A stretch of 64,000 bases of DNA, from assembly GCA_920105805.1 (NCBI GenBank), contig CAKKTI010000003.1, positions 141,848 through 205,847 of the forward strand. Reading direction: 5' to 3'. Numbering within the stretch: position 1 is the stretch's first letter; the number at the start of each line of letters is the position of its first letter. Below are positions 1-12,104 of this stretch, one piece after another. Below the pieces are notes generated by a model. That model was given only the letters and a program-made list of their open reading frames with translations, was not told where the DNA came from and did not search any database. Position numbers and translations under genes: made by a program. This stretch comes from Condylostoma magnum (lineage: Eukaryota; Ciliophora; Heterotrichea; Heterotrichida; Condylostomatidae).

Positions 1-2
1 GT

Positions 3-2834
3 GGACTGGATGACTAACTGCTAGCAACGGTTGTGAACATAGAAAAATCGGAACTAGAGTAAGAAAAGTAAGAATTAGTGAAAAGATAGAACGAGTTTAA
101 GGTGATTCTAAGTGATCTTGAGGAGTAATTGCTGTAGAGACTATCCTCAGCAGATTAAAGCACTATTTTGAGTAATATTGACTTGATTGAAGGTCTTGAA
201 AAGACTAAGGAAACCTCGTCTGACATCAAAGAACAGACCATTTAAGCATAGATCACTGAGAAGAAGATCAATGAAGCCCGTGAAGTATACAGAACAGTAT
301 CGGTAGAAGGTGCCATGCTGTATTTCCTAATCATTGCGCTTTACGTAGTAAAGCATATGTACTAATATTCCCTAGAATCCTTCATTACCTTCTTCCTCAA
401 AGCTATTGACAAGACTCCTCAGTTCGAGGAAGTAGAAGACAGAGTGCATGCAATGCGTGAAAGTATAAGAATGACTATCTTCCAATGGGTAAGTCGTGGA
501 CTCTTTGAACAACATAAACAAATCTTCCTAATGCAAATCACTCTACGTCTAATGCAAAAAGGAGTGATATCTACAGTCTACGATCCTCAAATGGTGAATT
601 TCTTGCTTCAAGCTCCTATAAAGCCAGGAGTAGAAAAGCCCCAGGCCTTGGACTGGCTTCCGGAGACTTCGTGGGATATGGTACAGAGGCTCATTGATAT
701 AGAAGAGTTCAACTCATTTGCTACCAGTATGGAAAAGGATGCTCCTACTAGATTCAAGGAGTGGTTTAATGACTTGGCACCTGAAGAACTGAACCTGCCA
801 TTAGACTGGAAGCGACTTAACGGTACTTTCCAGAAACTTTTAGTACTGAGATGCTTAAGACCTGACAGACTGACCCTGGCTATTGACACCTGGCTCAAGG
901 ACGCTCTTCCTAATGGAGTAAAATATGTAGAAATTGACTCTGGCATGAGTTTCGGAGAAATATTAGAAAGTGTACTGGAAGATGCTGTAAACACTACCCC
1001 TATCTTCTTCATACTGAGTCCTGGAACTGACCCGGTAGTGGATGTAGAGAGAAGTGCCAAGGTGAGACATATAGAAGAAGGTAAGAACTATTGGAATGTG
1101 GCTATGGGATAAGGAACCGAGGACAGAGCTATGCGGTACTTGGAAAACGGGCATAAAGAAGGCCACTGGGTAATGCTTCAGAATATACATCTAATGCCTG
1201 ACTGGCTACGTGAGCTAGAAAAGAAACTTGATAATTTTGCATAGGAAGGATCCAATATAAACTTCAGACTTTTCTTATCAGCAGAGCCTAGTGACTTAAT
1301 CCCCATCAGTATTCTAGACAGAAGTATTAAACTAACTAACGAGCCTCCAACTGGTATGAAGGCTAACATAAAGCGTGCATTTGCCTAATTCAACAAGGAG
1401 GAGTTCTAAGAGCGTGACCCTAGAGTGAAGTCAATTATATTTGGACTGTGCTTCTTCCATGCAACTGTAATAGAAAGAAGGAAGTTTGGAGCAAAGGGAT
1501 GGAACAGAGGGTATCCTTTCAGTATGGGTGATCTACGTGACTCAGCCCTAGTACTAATCAATTACCTAGAAGGCCCTCAGAGCAGTTCTAAGATCCCCTG
1601 GGATGATTTGCGATACATTTTCGGAGAAATCATGTACGGAGGCCACATCACTGATGATTGGGACAGGATTCTATGTCTGACATACCTCGACAACCTAATG
1701 GACAACCCTCTTTTAGATGAAACTGAGATGTTCCCCTTCTCCGACGGCACTGGAGCTAGTTTCAGATCCCCAGCACCCACTGACTACGGTAACTACATCC
1801 TGCATATTGATGAGAACTTCGGCCAGGAAACTCCAATTGCTTTCGGTATGCATCCAAATGCTGAAATAGGGTTCAGAACCAACCAGTGTACCATTCTCTT
1901 CAATACACTAGTAGACCTACAGCCCAATGACGAAGGAGGTGAAATGGAAGAGGGAGTCAAGACACGTAATGAGATTATACAGGATATTGTGACCCAGATA
2001 CTGGAAGACATGGGAATTGAAGGACTTAGGTTCGATTTAGAGGATATTCGTGGAAAATTCATGGAGGATGATGACAAACTCTGCTTTATTAACGTTTTCT
2101 TGCAGGAGTGTGAGTACATGAACTACTTGCTAAATGATATGCTGATTTCTCTATAAGAAATCAGCCTTGCCTTGAATGGAGAACTGACTGCAACTGAGTA
2201 AATGGATAGAACCATGGACAGTTTAGTACTGGAGAGAGTTCCAACCAGATGGGAACTCCTAGCATATCCTTCCTGCAGAGGTCTTACATCCTGGCTAGTG
2301 AATCTTCAAAGCAGAATCGAGCAACTGCAGACCTGGAAAGACAACCCTACTGAAGTACCAAAAGTGACTAATATATCAAGACTGTTCAACCCTCAGTCGT
2401 TCCTTACTGCTGTTAAGCAGTATTATGCACAAAAGACACAATCTGAGCTGAATCGACTGTAAATTCTGACTGATGTGACTAAAAGACTGGAGAATGAGAT
2501 TGATGCACCGGCAAGGGAAGGAGCGTATATAACTGGACTTAATTTAGAAGGAGCAAGGTGGGATGTTGGTAACTCTTAATTGGAATCATCCAAACCTAAG
2601 GAAATGTTTTGTCCTTTGCCTGTGGTAAACTGCAGATCTGCTATACAGCCCCCCGGGGAGTTCATAAAGGATAAGAACACATACTACTGTCCTTGCTATA
2701 AGACTGAAGATAGAGGTATGACATTCGTGTTCACAGCCTAACTAAGAACACCAAGAGCACCGCCGGATAAGTGGATTTTAGCAGGAGTTGCACTCATTTT
2801 GGATGTTGAAGGAATTGGAGATGTTAAGAAGTGA
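3..2834 (+). CDS. Axonemal outer-arm dynein heavy chain, beta-type (3' part)
   Basis: This is the C-terminal 943 residues of a dynein heavy chain, the microtubule motor of ciliary outer arms; the gene continues upstream of the window. The frame opens with the AAA5-linked segment (GLDDQLLATVV) and continues through AAA6 (QNIHLMPDWLRELEKKL; LSAEPSDLIP) to ITNEPPTG-like SIKLTNEPPTGM, then ERRKFGAKGWNRGYPF and a long C-terminal domain. These match the DNAH9/11/17 beta class better than DNAH5 or inner-arm types, judged by eye. TAA and TAG occur in-frame at Gln positions. The gene ends at TGA 2832-2834, just after the usual C-terminal segment of the family, with the next gene starting 25 bases on. 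Confidence 0.93.
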
Positions 2835-2859
2835 GTTAGTTAGTAGTTATTTTAGGAAA

Positions 2860-5052
2860 ATGTTGAATTAAGGGGGAACTGATTATAGTAATATTGGGTC
2901 GTAGGAAGGAAGCTTTAAGTTAGTTGAAAGAGCTCCGTTGACTACTAATTTGCAGGAGTTTAAGAGTTAAGTGTGTTAGTAGGGGTACTAGGAGTTCTTG
3001 TTTTCAAATTTTGAAAGTGGTCAGTGTGCTATTAAGTAGGACTTGGTTAAGTTTTATGTGAATTTTATCGGTTTTTTTACTATTTAAGGGATTATGAGTG
3101 TAGTACTAGCGTATTAGGAGTACTAGAGCTATGAGTGAGCTTATTATACATCTGCTAGCAGTTGTCTTCTAATTGCATTGGCTGTTTGTATAATTGTTAC
3201 ATATAGGTTTAATAAGGACATAATCAAGCGCACTGCGCTAGTATTCACTGGTTTTGGAATGATTGCTATTACTTTGTTGATATTTCAAGATACTAGGTTG
3301 TATTATAAGATATATAGGGATTTTGAACCAGATTTTCAAATCAATGTGTCTATCTACTTGCTCATGATGGTTTATTAGTTTAAATTAATAATAAGATCGA
3401 TCTTTAAGTACTCTATCATGATGATCAGCTATGTGTTTACTCTATATTCACTATCGTTACTAGCTCTGTAGCCTATATCACTCATTCCTGCTATATAAGA
3501 ACTCGCAATTCTATTTCTGATTTTATTAATGATCATCATACAAATACAAGGCGAGGACTGAAAGAGAAAACAGAAGTACTGAAAATTTTATAAGGAAAAC
3601 TCAGTGAAAAATAATCTTGAAGTTTCCCAAGACAATGACAGCAACCCTAAGGTTTACTCAGTAATCGAACAAATCACTTAGGACTGTGAAATAGTAAAAA
3701 GACATCTTAAATGCTCAATCAAGGTTGTTATGTATTAAGATGTTAAAAAAATTCTCAAGGAATCTAAAATTCTTATTGATAAGATCAAAATGAATATCGG
3801 TAGGAGGGATTTATTCCAGGATGAGGACTTCATACAAAATGATGAAATTGATAATGAGGACAAAGCATTTATAATGGAGAACTTTGTAGATTTTCAGCAC
3901 TCTTAGCAGTTTTAAATTTCTCATATTAGTAAGCATTCTCTATCCGACTTATCACAACGTAAGTAAACTAATTTTATACTGCCCAAGTATAAATTCAATG
4001 AATTGTAAAACTGCTTAAACAAAATAGGCAGAGACTGGAACTTTGACATTTGATTTATACACAATTTTACAGGGCACAGCATTAAAATAGTAGGAAAATT
4101 TATGATGTAATCTTGGGACTTAAATAATTTCTACAAAATCCCTGAGAAAGTGTCTGATAATTATTTTAAACTACTAGAAAAGAAATACATAAACAATCCG
4201 TATCACAATGCTTGTCATGCAGCAGATGTAATGCATACACTCTTTTATTTCTTTACTAATTCCTCATCTGCAAATCAATTAACCCCTCTTAATGGGCTGT
4301 AGTGTCTCATTGCAGCCCTTGCACATGATGTCGGGCACCCTGGACTTACTAATAGATTTCTTATAACTACCAGGGACCCCTTGGCTATCCAGTTCAATGA
4401 CTAATCAGTACTAGAGAGTATGCACTGTGCTACTGCATTTTAACTAATGAATGAAATCGATGCTGATATACTGGGCTATTTAGACGATAATTTATGGATT
4501 TAGTCAAGGAAAATTATTCTAGAGATGATTTTAGCCACTGATATGACCAAGCACTTTGTATTATTAGGAGAGTTTAAAACATAGGCTATTAATCTAGGAG
4601 CGTTGAGTTGGGATAATGAGAAGGGAAAGATTATGATATTGTCTACTGGGTTAAAGTGTGCTGATTTGGGACACAGTGCCAAAACGAGTGATTTGCATTA
4701 GAAGTGGACTAATTTTGTTAGTGAGGAGTTTTTCAAGCAAGGAGATATAGAGAAATCAATGAATCTGCCTGTTTCCATGTATTGTGATAAGGAGACTACT
4801 AATATTCCCAAATCACAAGTAGGGTTTATTAAGAATATTTGCTTGCCTTTATTTGAGAATTGAATTTAGTTCTTAAACTCAGAGCAATTGAGAAAAACTT
4901 GTATTGATTAATTGAATGCTAATGTAGAAATGTGGGAGTCTAAAGCGAAGGTAAGAAGAAAGACTGTTCAGATGAACTAAGATTTTGATATCAGGAAGTT
5001 TAATCCTCGGAAATAATCTAAGCAATTACAAGGGAAATTGTCTGATTTATAA
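2860..5052 (+). CDS. Membrane-anchored cyclic nucleotide phosphodiesterase (class I PDE)
   Basis: The protein has about 730 residues. Hydrophobic segments fill residues ~70-220, consistent with several transmembrane helices. A charged linker follows, and the 3',5'-cyclic nucleotide phosphodiesterase catalytic domain lies at about residues 380-700. The metal-binding signature is visible as NPYHNACHAADVMHT (from ~448) and ALAHDVGHPG, followed by the later conserved Asp region (LKCADLGH). It should hydrolyse cAMP and/or cGMP at a membrane; PDEs with N-terminal membrane domains are also known in apicomplexans. The start is the first ATG, 25 bases after the dynein stop. The end is uncertain: a TAA-TAG-TAA run at 5050-5058 is the likely stop, but the frame stays open to TGA 5170-5172. 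Confidence 0.88.
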
Positions 5053-5280
5053 TAGTAAATAGAATGTTTTATTATTGATCGGTGTATTTAAGTGTTTAAT
5101 CTATATTATAAAGGGATTTGTTTAGTAATTGAAAACTATGGAATTTACTATAATGCATGTAGTCAAAAATGAATATATATTTAGGTTTTAATCAGATAAT
5201 ATTACCTATGAATCTCTTATATACTCAATTATTTTATTACTTTATATTAAATTGTAATAAAATTGATAAATAGCAATATT

Positions 5281-5960
5281 CAATGCGAAAATCCTAAAAG
5301 AATTATTGTACCTAAAGCACTGTTAAAGGCCCTCAAAGGCTTAATTAAAGTAAAAGATTGTTTGAGGATGATAGATCAATTTATCTCAGTAAGAATATAC
5401 TAGATAAGGATTAGTATGTAAGCTTAATCGTTAAAAAAGGCTAACAGTGAGTGATAAACTAAATAAGTCCTACAGTAATAAATAACAAGTGAATAATACA
5501 ATGAATCTATCGAGTATTACAGAAAAATAAAAGAAGACAAATTGAAATCCCTTAAAATTGATTAAATATTAAACTAAAGAAGTAAATCTATCAAAGCTTA
5601 CAATATGCTTAGAAGAAAATAAATAATTAGCATCTCGACTATGCATTTTAAGAAACACAATAGTAGGTAGTTGTGAAGGTAAAATTCTACGATTTTGAGA
5701 CTTATAAGGTTTGAATAATGTATAGGAATACTAGTTGTATAGAAGGTAATAATGCAGTGAATGGAAGCACTAATAAAACTGGGATATTATAGACCTTTCA
5801 AATCCAGACAATAATATAATGATTAGAAAGCATGATACCATGGTATGAAACGTATGTATAGGAGATAATATAACTTTTAGTAGAGATTGAAATAGAAATT
5901 CATGGCTTTGTATCTTATAAAATGCTAATTAAGACATACAGTAATTTTACACTAATTTCA
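5281..5960 (+). pseudogene. Decayed WD40-family copy
   Basis: A helix-rich N-terminal stretch is readable in one frame to about 5640 (for example IEYYRKIKEDKLKSLK). WD blades then continue in other frames: NTIVGSCEGKILRFWDLQ at ~5655-5715, then SCIEGNNAVNGST and later SNPDNNIMIRKHDTMV. These resemble blades of the intact paralogs downstream. No start codon and several frameshifts are visible, so this looks like a broken family member. Boundaries are approximate. Confidence 0.6.
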
Positions 5961-6790
5961 CCAAGTGTTAAACTTGATTCTTTAAATAGATGAAAATAAT
6001 TCAAAGAAGTATTATCAAATAGTAATCTAAAGAGCTCTCATAGAATATATTTAGTATAGTATCCAAAAATAAGAAATTAAATGAATATAGTAAGTGAAAA
6101 CGTAAGGCACACTCAATCAATAATTTTATGTAAGACTCTTTGGAAAATTAATATAAACTAGTTAATACAGACTAAGCATTTTGACTTCTTTTATTATTTA
6201 GGCCCATTCATATTTTAGTACATCATTTAAAAGGATTCATTATTTTCTATATTAATTATTGTTTTTCTTGACCTTGTATGTAATTAATAATTTCTCCTTC
6301 TTTTCTTAACCATTATAAGCTATTCTATAGGCAGATGGCCTACCTATACTATAAACTAATTTGATTTAATGTTATTGAACGAGGTAAGTCCCTTCAGTAT
6401 ACATAAGTTATTTCTGGTCTTCTAATGTTATAATAATTGTGGAATAATTCTCTAATGAAGAAGCTTTTAAGTGAGGTAGATAGCTTCTTATTATTAATCC
6501 ATTTTATATAAAGACTTACTGCAAATAGTTAAAAAAATATTAGTACAGAAATTATTTTGATTTAAATAAAAGAAATGTCTAATCTTTTGGTCACTTACTG
6601 GAATATAATTATTAAGTTGATTTGATAATTTTAGTGTTATATTGACTTTTATAATTCTGTCAATAAAAACAAAACAAGTATTAGATTTGTATAACAATCT
6701 TCTATAATTTGCCTATAAATTAGTTTTATTATAAATTTCTCTATTGATTTGGCTTACCTTTTAATCTATTTGCAATACTACCCTATAAAA
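5961..6790. other. AT-rich stretch without a recognisable gene
   Basis: No coherent coding frame, RNA gene or repeat was recognised here. The stretch lies between the decayed WD40 copy and the first intact one and contains the promoter of the latter by position. Confidence 0.5.
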
Positions 6791-8164
6791 ATGAACTTAC
6801 AACTTGGAATTCATTTACACCAATTATTAGTTTCTCATATATCTGAAAAATAATTCCTAATTATACCAGCTGCTTATAAAGATAATCAAAAGTTAACATC
6901 TTCTTCTATAAAGAATTCTATCTCCATTATAATAACTTTAGTAGTCTAGAAGTATTCTGTGAGAACTATACTCAAGACACTGGAATACTGAAAGGAAGCT
7001 TCTAAAAATCTATTTCATGTAAAGTCAGATTACTTACAAGCATGGGAAAAATATTTAACAATACTTGATAAATAAGTAAGGAATATAGCTTAAACTAAAG
7101 AACTGCCAATACTAGAAAGTTATATTCCATTAAAATTCAGTTTAAAAGAGATAAAGAGTAATTAAGAATTATAATATACCAATCAGATATCTCACAGCAA
7201 CCAAATATAAAGTCAAGGTAACAATGCATAAAAAATGCTTCATTATGCCAGGCATGTAAACCAACTATTAAAGCAATCAAAAGACATAGCAGATATCCCG
7301 AAGTAAGCAACACACTTAGGAAAAATTCCCAGCTATATATAAGGATTATGCATTGACGACAACACAGTTATAAGTGGAAATTAAGATAATACTGTCAAAT
7401 TTTGGAACTTATGTAATCCAAACAATAGTAGAACAATTGGAAGGCATCATGATGCAGTAAGAAGTGTATGCATTGACGGCAGCACAGTTATAAGTGGAAG
7501 CGAGGATAAAACTGTGAGACTTTGGGACTCATCGAACCCAAACAACAGCAAATTGATTGGTAAGCATAAGAGCTTAGTATTAAGTGTATGCATTGAAGGC
7601 AATACAGTTATCAGTGGAAGTTGGGATCAAACTGTACGGCTTTGGGATTTATTTGATCCAAAGTACAACAGAAAAATTGGAAGACATTCGGATCCAGTAT
7701 TCAGTGTATGCATTGAGGGCAATAAAGTGATTAGCGGGGGTGGAGATTACACTGTGAGACTTTGGGACTTATAAAACCCAGACAATAATAGAGAAGTTGG
7801 AAGACATAGTAGTTATGTTACAAGCGTATGTATTTAAGATAATATAGTTATATCAGGAAGCTAGTATAGAGATCTGTGGCTTTGGGATTTATTAAATCCA
7901 GAGAATAATAGAGAAGTTGGAAGACATGATGATTGGGTAAGTCATGTATGTATTGCAGGGAATAGGGTAGTATCAGGGAGTGGAGATGGAACTGTAAAGC
8001 TTTGGGGTTTATTTGATCGTGGGAGTGATAAGGTGTTGATTTAATCATAGAGTGCAATTATATCTTTGGCCACTAATAACTCCGTTGTATTAGCTGGAGA
8101 AGGGTATGGGCCAAGCAACTTAAAGTGCATTATATACAGGAATCTAGATTAGTTTATTAAATAG
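6791..8164 (+). CDS. WD40-repeat protein, family 1, copy 1
   Basis: This protein of about 457 residues has an N-terminal non-WD region of about 180 residues, predicted mostly helical, followed by WD blades from ~7340. Each blade is near 40 residues (120 bases) with the pattern VCIEGNxVISGSxDxTVRLWDLxNPNNNRxIGRH, here described as a pattern and not one copy. WD40 proteins form beta-propellers that bind other proteins. The C-terminus has a shared LAGEG and LDQFIK tail. TAG 8162-8164 is taken as stop because the next paralog starts at 8357 in the same frame with no TGA between. Partner and role are unknown. Confidence 0.8.
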
Positions 8165-8356
8165 GAGTTTTTATTATTTATTGACTTATATACTGAAATT
8201 GGTTTCATTAATTAGTATAGTTGTGTATTTATCAGCATACTGTACATTTTGATACAAATTTTGGATCTTGTTTATATATAAATTTAAAATATTGCCAAAG
8301 TAAATCAGTAAACTACCTCTTTATAAACATATAGCTATATAATTATGCTTATAAAA

Positions 8357-9700
8357 ATGGATTTTTAGCTAGAAATTACACTGCCTCTCATCATACAACT
8401 CTAAACAGCATAATATATTTCTAAGGGTTATGTCGACCTTCAAATACAGGAGTATATCACTACTACTATAAAATTGATAAAATAAAGAGATCTCATTAGC
8501 TACATTACTATTAAAAGGCTTAATTTATTCGAAGTACATCGGATTTATTAAAGGAAGAATAGCTTAAAGGGTGAATATAGACTATCAAGATAAATTTTCT
8601 AAGGTGCTGATATAACCTGAAAAGATAAACAACAAATAATATGATTAAGCTATTCATAAATTGCATCAGAAATATAAAGAAGACAAGGAATGATCAAGAG
8701 AGAGTAAGCAGTATAATACACTAATTTAGTATTCGGCAAAAATAGAGAATATATAAGATTGCTTTAATACCAAACAAAAATGAACTAAATACTAAAACAA
8801 GCTAAAAAGCTTATTTAAAGGCAGCCAACATCTTTAAGATAATACTTAAATGGAGTGTGAGGACTATGTATTCAAGATAACATAGCTATTAGCGGTAATT
8901 AAGATAATACTATATAACTTTATGATTTATCAAATTTGAACAATAGTAAATAAATTGGAAAGCATAGTGATTGGGTAACCAGTGTATGTATTGAAGGTAA
9001 TAGGGTAGTAAGTGGTAGTAATGATAAAACTGTGTGCCTTTGGAACTTATCAAATCCAAATCATAATAGGAAAATCGGAAGACATAATGGCGGAGTATGA
9101 AGTGTATGTATATAAGGTCTAATAGCTATCAGCGGAGGTGATGATCATAAAGTTAAATTATGAGATTTATTAAATGCAAGTAACAATAGAGAGATTGGAA
9201 GGCATAGTAGTTATGTATTAAGCGTATGCATTAAGGATAATATAGTTATAAGTGGTAGTCATGATAAAACTGTACGACTTTGAGACTTATGAGATGTATA
9301 TGGAGATAGAGAAATTGGAAAACATGATAGACTGGTATGAAGTGTATGTATTGAAGGCAATAATGTTATAAGTGGAAGTAAAGATAAAACTGTGAGGCTT
9401 TGGGACTTACAAAATCCAAACAATAATAGAGAAATTGGAAGACATTGTGATATGGTATGGAGTGTACGCATTGAAGGTAATAATATAATCAGTGGAAGTG
9501 AAGATAAAACTGTGAGGCTTTGGGACTTTTAAAATCCAATAAACAACAAAGTCTTATTATAATCTACAAACGGCATTCTATCTGTGGCTATAAATAATAA
9601 TATTGTATTAGCTGGAGAAGGTGGTTCAAATAAGTCTAATAGTATTAAGTACTGGAGTTTAGATTAGTTATATGATTATCTTCTTTCTTTGTTGTTATAA
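8357..9700 (+). CDS. WD40-repeat protein, family 1, copy 2
   Basis: This tandem paralog of the preceding gene has about 447 residues. The N-terminal ~170 residues contain no WD motif and are divergent from copy 1. Blades follow from ~8860, ending in the shared tail VLAGEGG and YWSLDQL. The conserved Trp of LWDL is TGA at 9281-9283 and TGG exactly 120 bases later at 9401-9403, so both codons give Trp. The TAA at 9698-9700 is taken as stop. The copy starts in an A-rich context (ataaaaATG). Confidence 0.8.
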
Positions 9701-9743
9701 TATATCTTCTTTGCCATCTAAATCAAGATAAATAGTTATAAAA

Positions 9744-11099
9744 ATGGATTAGTAAGCAAGAGGCTTATTATCTATCTTTGTAAGTTACTCCTAATGAAAA
9801 AGGGATTTAAGATATGATCCATATCAATAAACACCTCCCTTTCTAGAGAATTACTTTACTGTTATAACAACATCAACAGTGCATATGTCTCATTCAAATA
9901 TCATGCTTAATACACTTAAATGATTTAAGGACACCAAAATCTCTCATAATTTAGATGAATTATTGATATTGGATAGACTTGTAATATCATTTGCTACTAA
10001 AATAATCAAGGAAGATCCAATAGTACAAGAAACTTACGGAAGAGTCAAACATTAAATTAAAATAAGAGAAGAAGTACTGAAGAGTGAAGGACTAATACAA
10101 TTCATAAATTAGATTTATCAGAAAAACTAACAAGGAAAATATACTAATAATCCCTTAAGATAACTTTAATACTGTAGAGATACAAAGAAAACATTAAATT
10201 AAGTTTAAAAACTAGCTTAAATTCCAAAGCAGCCGACATAGTTACTAGAACATCCAGTAGAAATTAACAGTCTATGCATTGAGGGTAATATTATTATAAG
10301 TGGGGATGACGATTCTACTGTGAGACTTTGGGAACTATCAAATTCAATCAACAATAGAATAATTGGAAGACATAACGACTGAGTAAAATGTGTATGTATT
10401 GAAGGCAGTCATGTAGTCAGCGGAAGTGATGATAAAACTGTACTATTTTGGGACTTATTAAATCCAAATGACAATAAAGAGATTGGAAGACATAATGATA
10501 CAATATACAGCGTTTGCATTCAAGGTAATGTAGTTATTAGTGGAAGTTTTTACACTGTGTGAATTTGGGACCTATCAGATCCAAATAAAAACAAAGAGAT
10601 TGGAAGACATAATGATTGGGTAGAAAGTTTATGTATTGAAGGCAATATAGTGATAAGTGGCAGTGTTGATAAAACTGTGAGGCTGTGGGACTTATAAAAT
10701 TCAAACAATAATAGAGAGATTGGAAGACATGATGGTATAGTGAGCAGTGTATGTATGAAAGGAAATATAGTTATAAGTGGAAGTGCTGATAAAACTGTGT
10801 GGCTCTGGGATTTACTAGATTCGAGTAATAATAGAGAGATTGGAAAACATGATGATTGGGTTAAAAGTGTAAGTATTTAAGATGATAAGGTGGTTAGTGG
10901 AAGCCATGATGCAACTGTGAGAATTTGGGATTTATTAAACACAGATAATAATAAAGTTGTCTTTGAATCTCCATATAGTATTCTATTTGCGACTCTAAGA
11001 AACTCGATTATATTGTTTGAAGAATATCATTTTGATCATGACTCTTATAGAGTAATTTACTGCAGTCTAAATTAGTTTATTAAGTATTATTGTGTGTAA
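9744..11099 (+). CDS. WD40-repeat protein, family 1, copy 3
   Basis: Third tandem member, starting 43 bases after copy 2 in another frame. The N-terminal ~170 residues are helical and end in KQPTQLLEHPV, a motif also found before the first blade in the 18.6-kb and 42.9-kb copies. Six recognisable blades follow (~10270-10950), for example VSGSDDKTVLFWDLLNP. The tail reads IYCSLNQFIKYYCV before TAA 11097-11099, taken as stop. It is closest to the inverted copy at 18575-19933, with which it shares the terminal FATLRNSIILF-like segment. Confidence 0.8.
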
Positions 11100-11103
11100 A
11101 TCT

Positions 11104-11570
11104 AGTATATTTATAACTTTATTCTTCAGAATTATTTTAGTACATACTAACTGTTTGTTTGATGTCTTCAACTACTAAAATTGACGTATAAATGTATTAA
11201 GTGTGAGGAAAAGACATAATCACATCTTAAAAGGATATGTTTTAATTAATGAGCTAATTGAGTATTTCCTTGATCTTTTTTGTAAACAACCCCCGAATTA
11301 TGATAAGCTATTTGAATTCATTAAATGATTAAAAATAAGACATTTAAGGAATTTAATCTTAGTATATATTAAGCTCATATAAATAAACTAACTATAATTT
11401 GAATAGATTATTGCTTCTGTCTATCACCTATAATACGAGAGTATTATGCTATTTACAATTACTAATAATTTCCGGCTTCTCCAAATATTCTAAAGGTTTA
11501 GCCTTATTTTACTCTACCCATTAAACATTTGCTACATATTTGAGTTAATTGTATAATAAAGATCTTGAAT
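11104..11570 (+). pseudogene. Fragment related to the polytopic membrane/PAS protein family
   Basis: An open frame without a start codon reads as protein over about 150 codons. A segment around NYDKLFEFIKWLKIRHLRNL resembles NYHKVIHIFTWLLKFPRLRT of the membrane-PAS gene at 61628. The match was made by eye and covers roughly 40 residues. No membrane domain or PAS domain accompanies it, so it is best read as a gene remnant. Confidence 0.35.
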
Positions 11571-12104
11571 AAATAATTATACTGTCAGTATACTAATAAT
11601 ATGATAATAATTAAATCTAGTTTGTTTCTATTGATCTAAAAGGAACTTAGAAATAATTTGTAATTAAACTATTTTTTATTGTAATTGATCTCTGAGAGCA
11701 AAGATTAGGCTTATTTTAAAATATTTTAAAGGAATAATATAATTTAGTTAATATAAAGATTTCTTTTAAACATTCTTCCTTACTTGGACTCTTATAAAAA
11801 GTATGAAACTAAAGCATGTTTTATAGTAGTTAAAATTTGTATAATAAGAGTAATTATTAGCTTTACATATTATTAGTTTGCAAACTAGGAGAGAATTAGC
11901 ATTTGAATACAAATAATCTACAAAGTTTATACAAGGAGCAAGTGCTATTATACTGAAGTTAAACCTCCAACAAATCATAAAGCATGTATTTATAAAATCA
12001 ACCTATTTTACGCTTCATAAAGCCCATATAATTCAGATAATTTGCAATAGAAACTCTATTAATCCTTTCTATAAGATTAACCATCTAAATTTCATTAATA
12101 AAAT
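11571..12104. other. AT-rich spacer
   Basis: No gene or structured element was recognised. It precedes the receptor-like gene and would hold its promoter. Confidence 0.5.
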
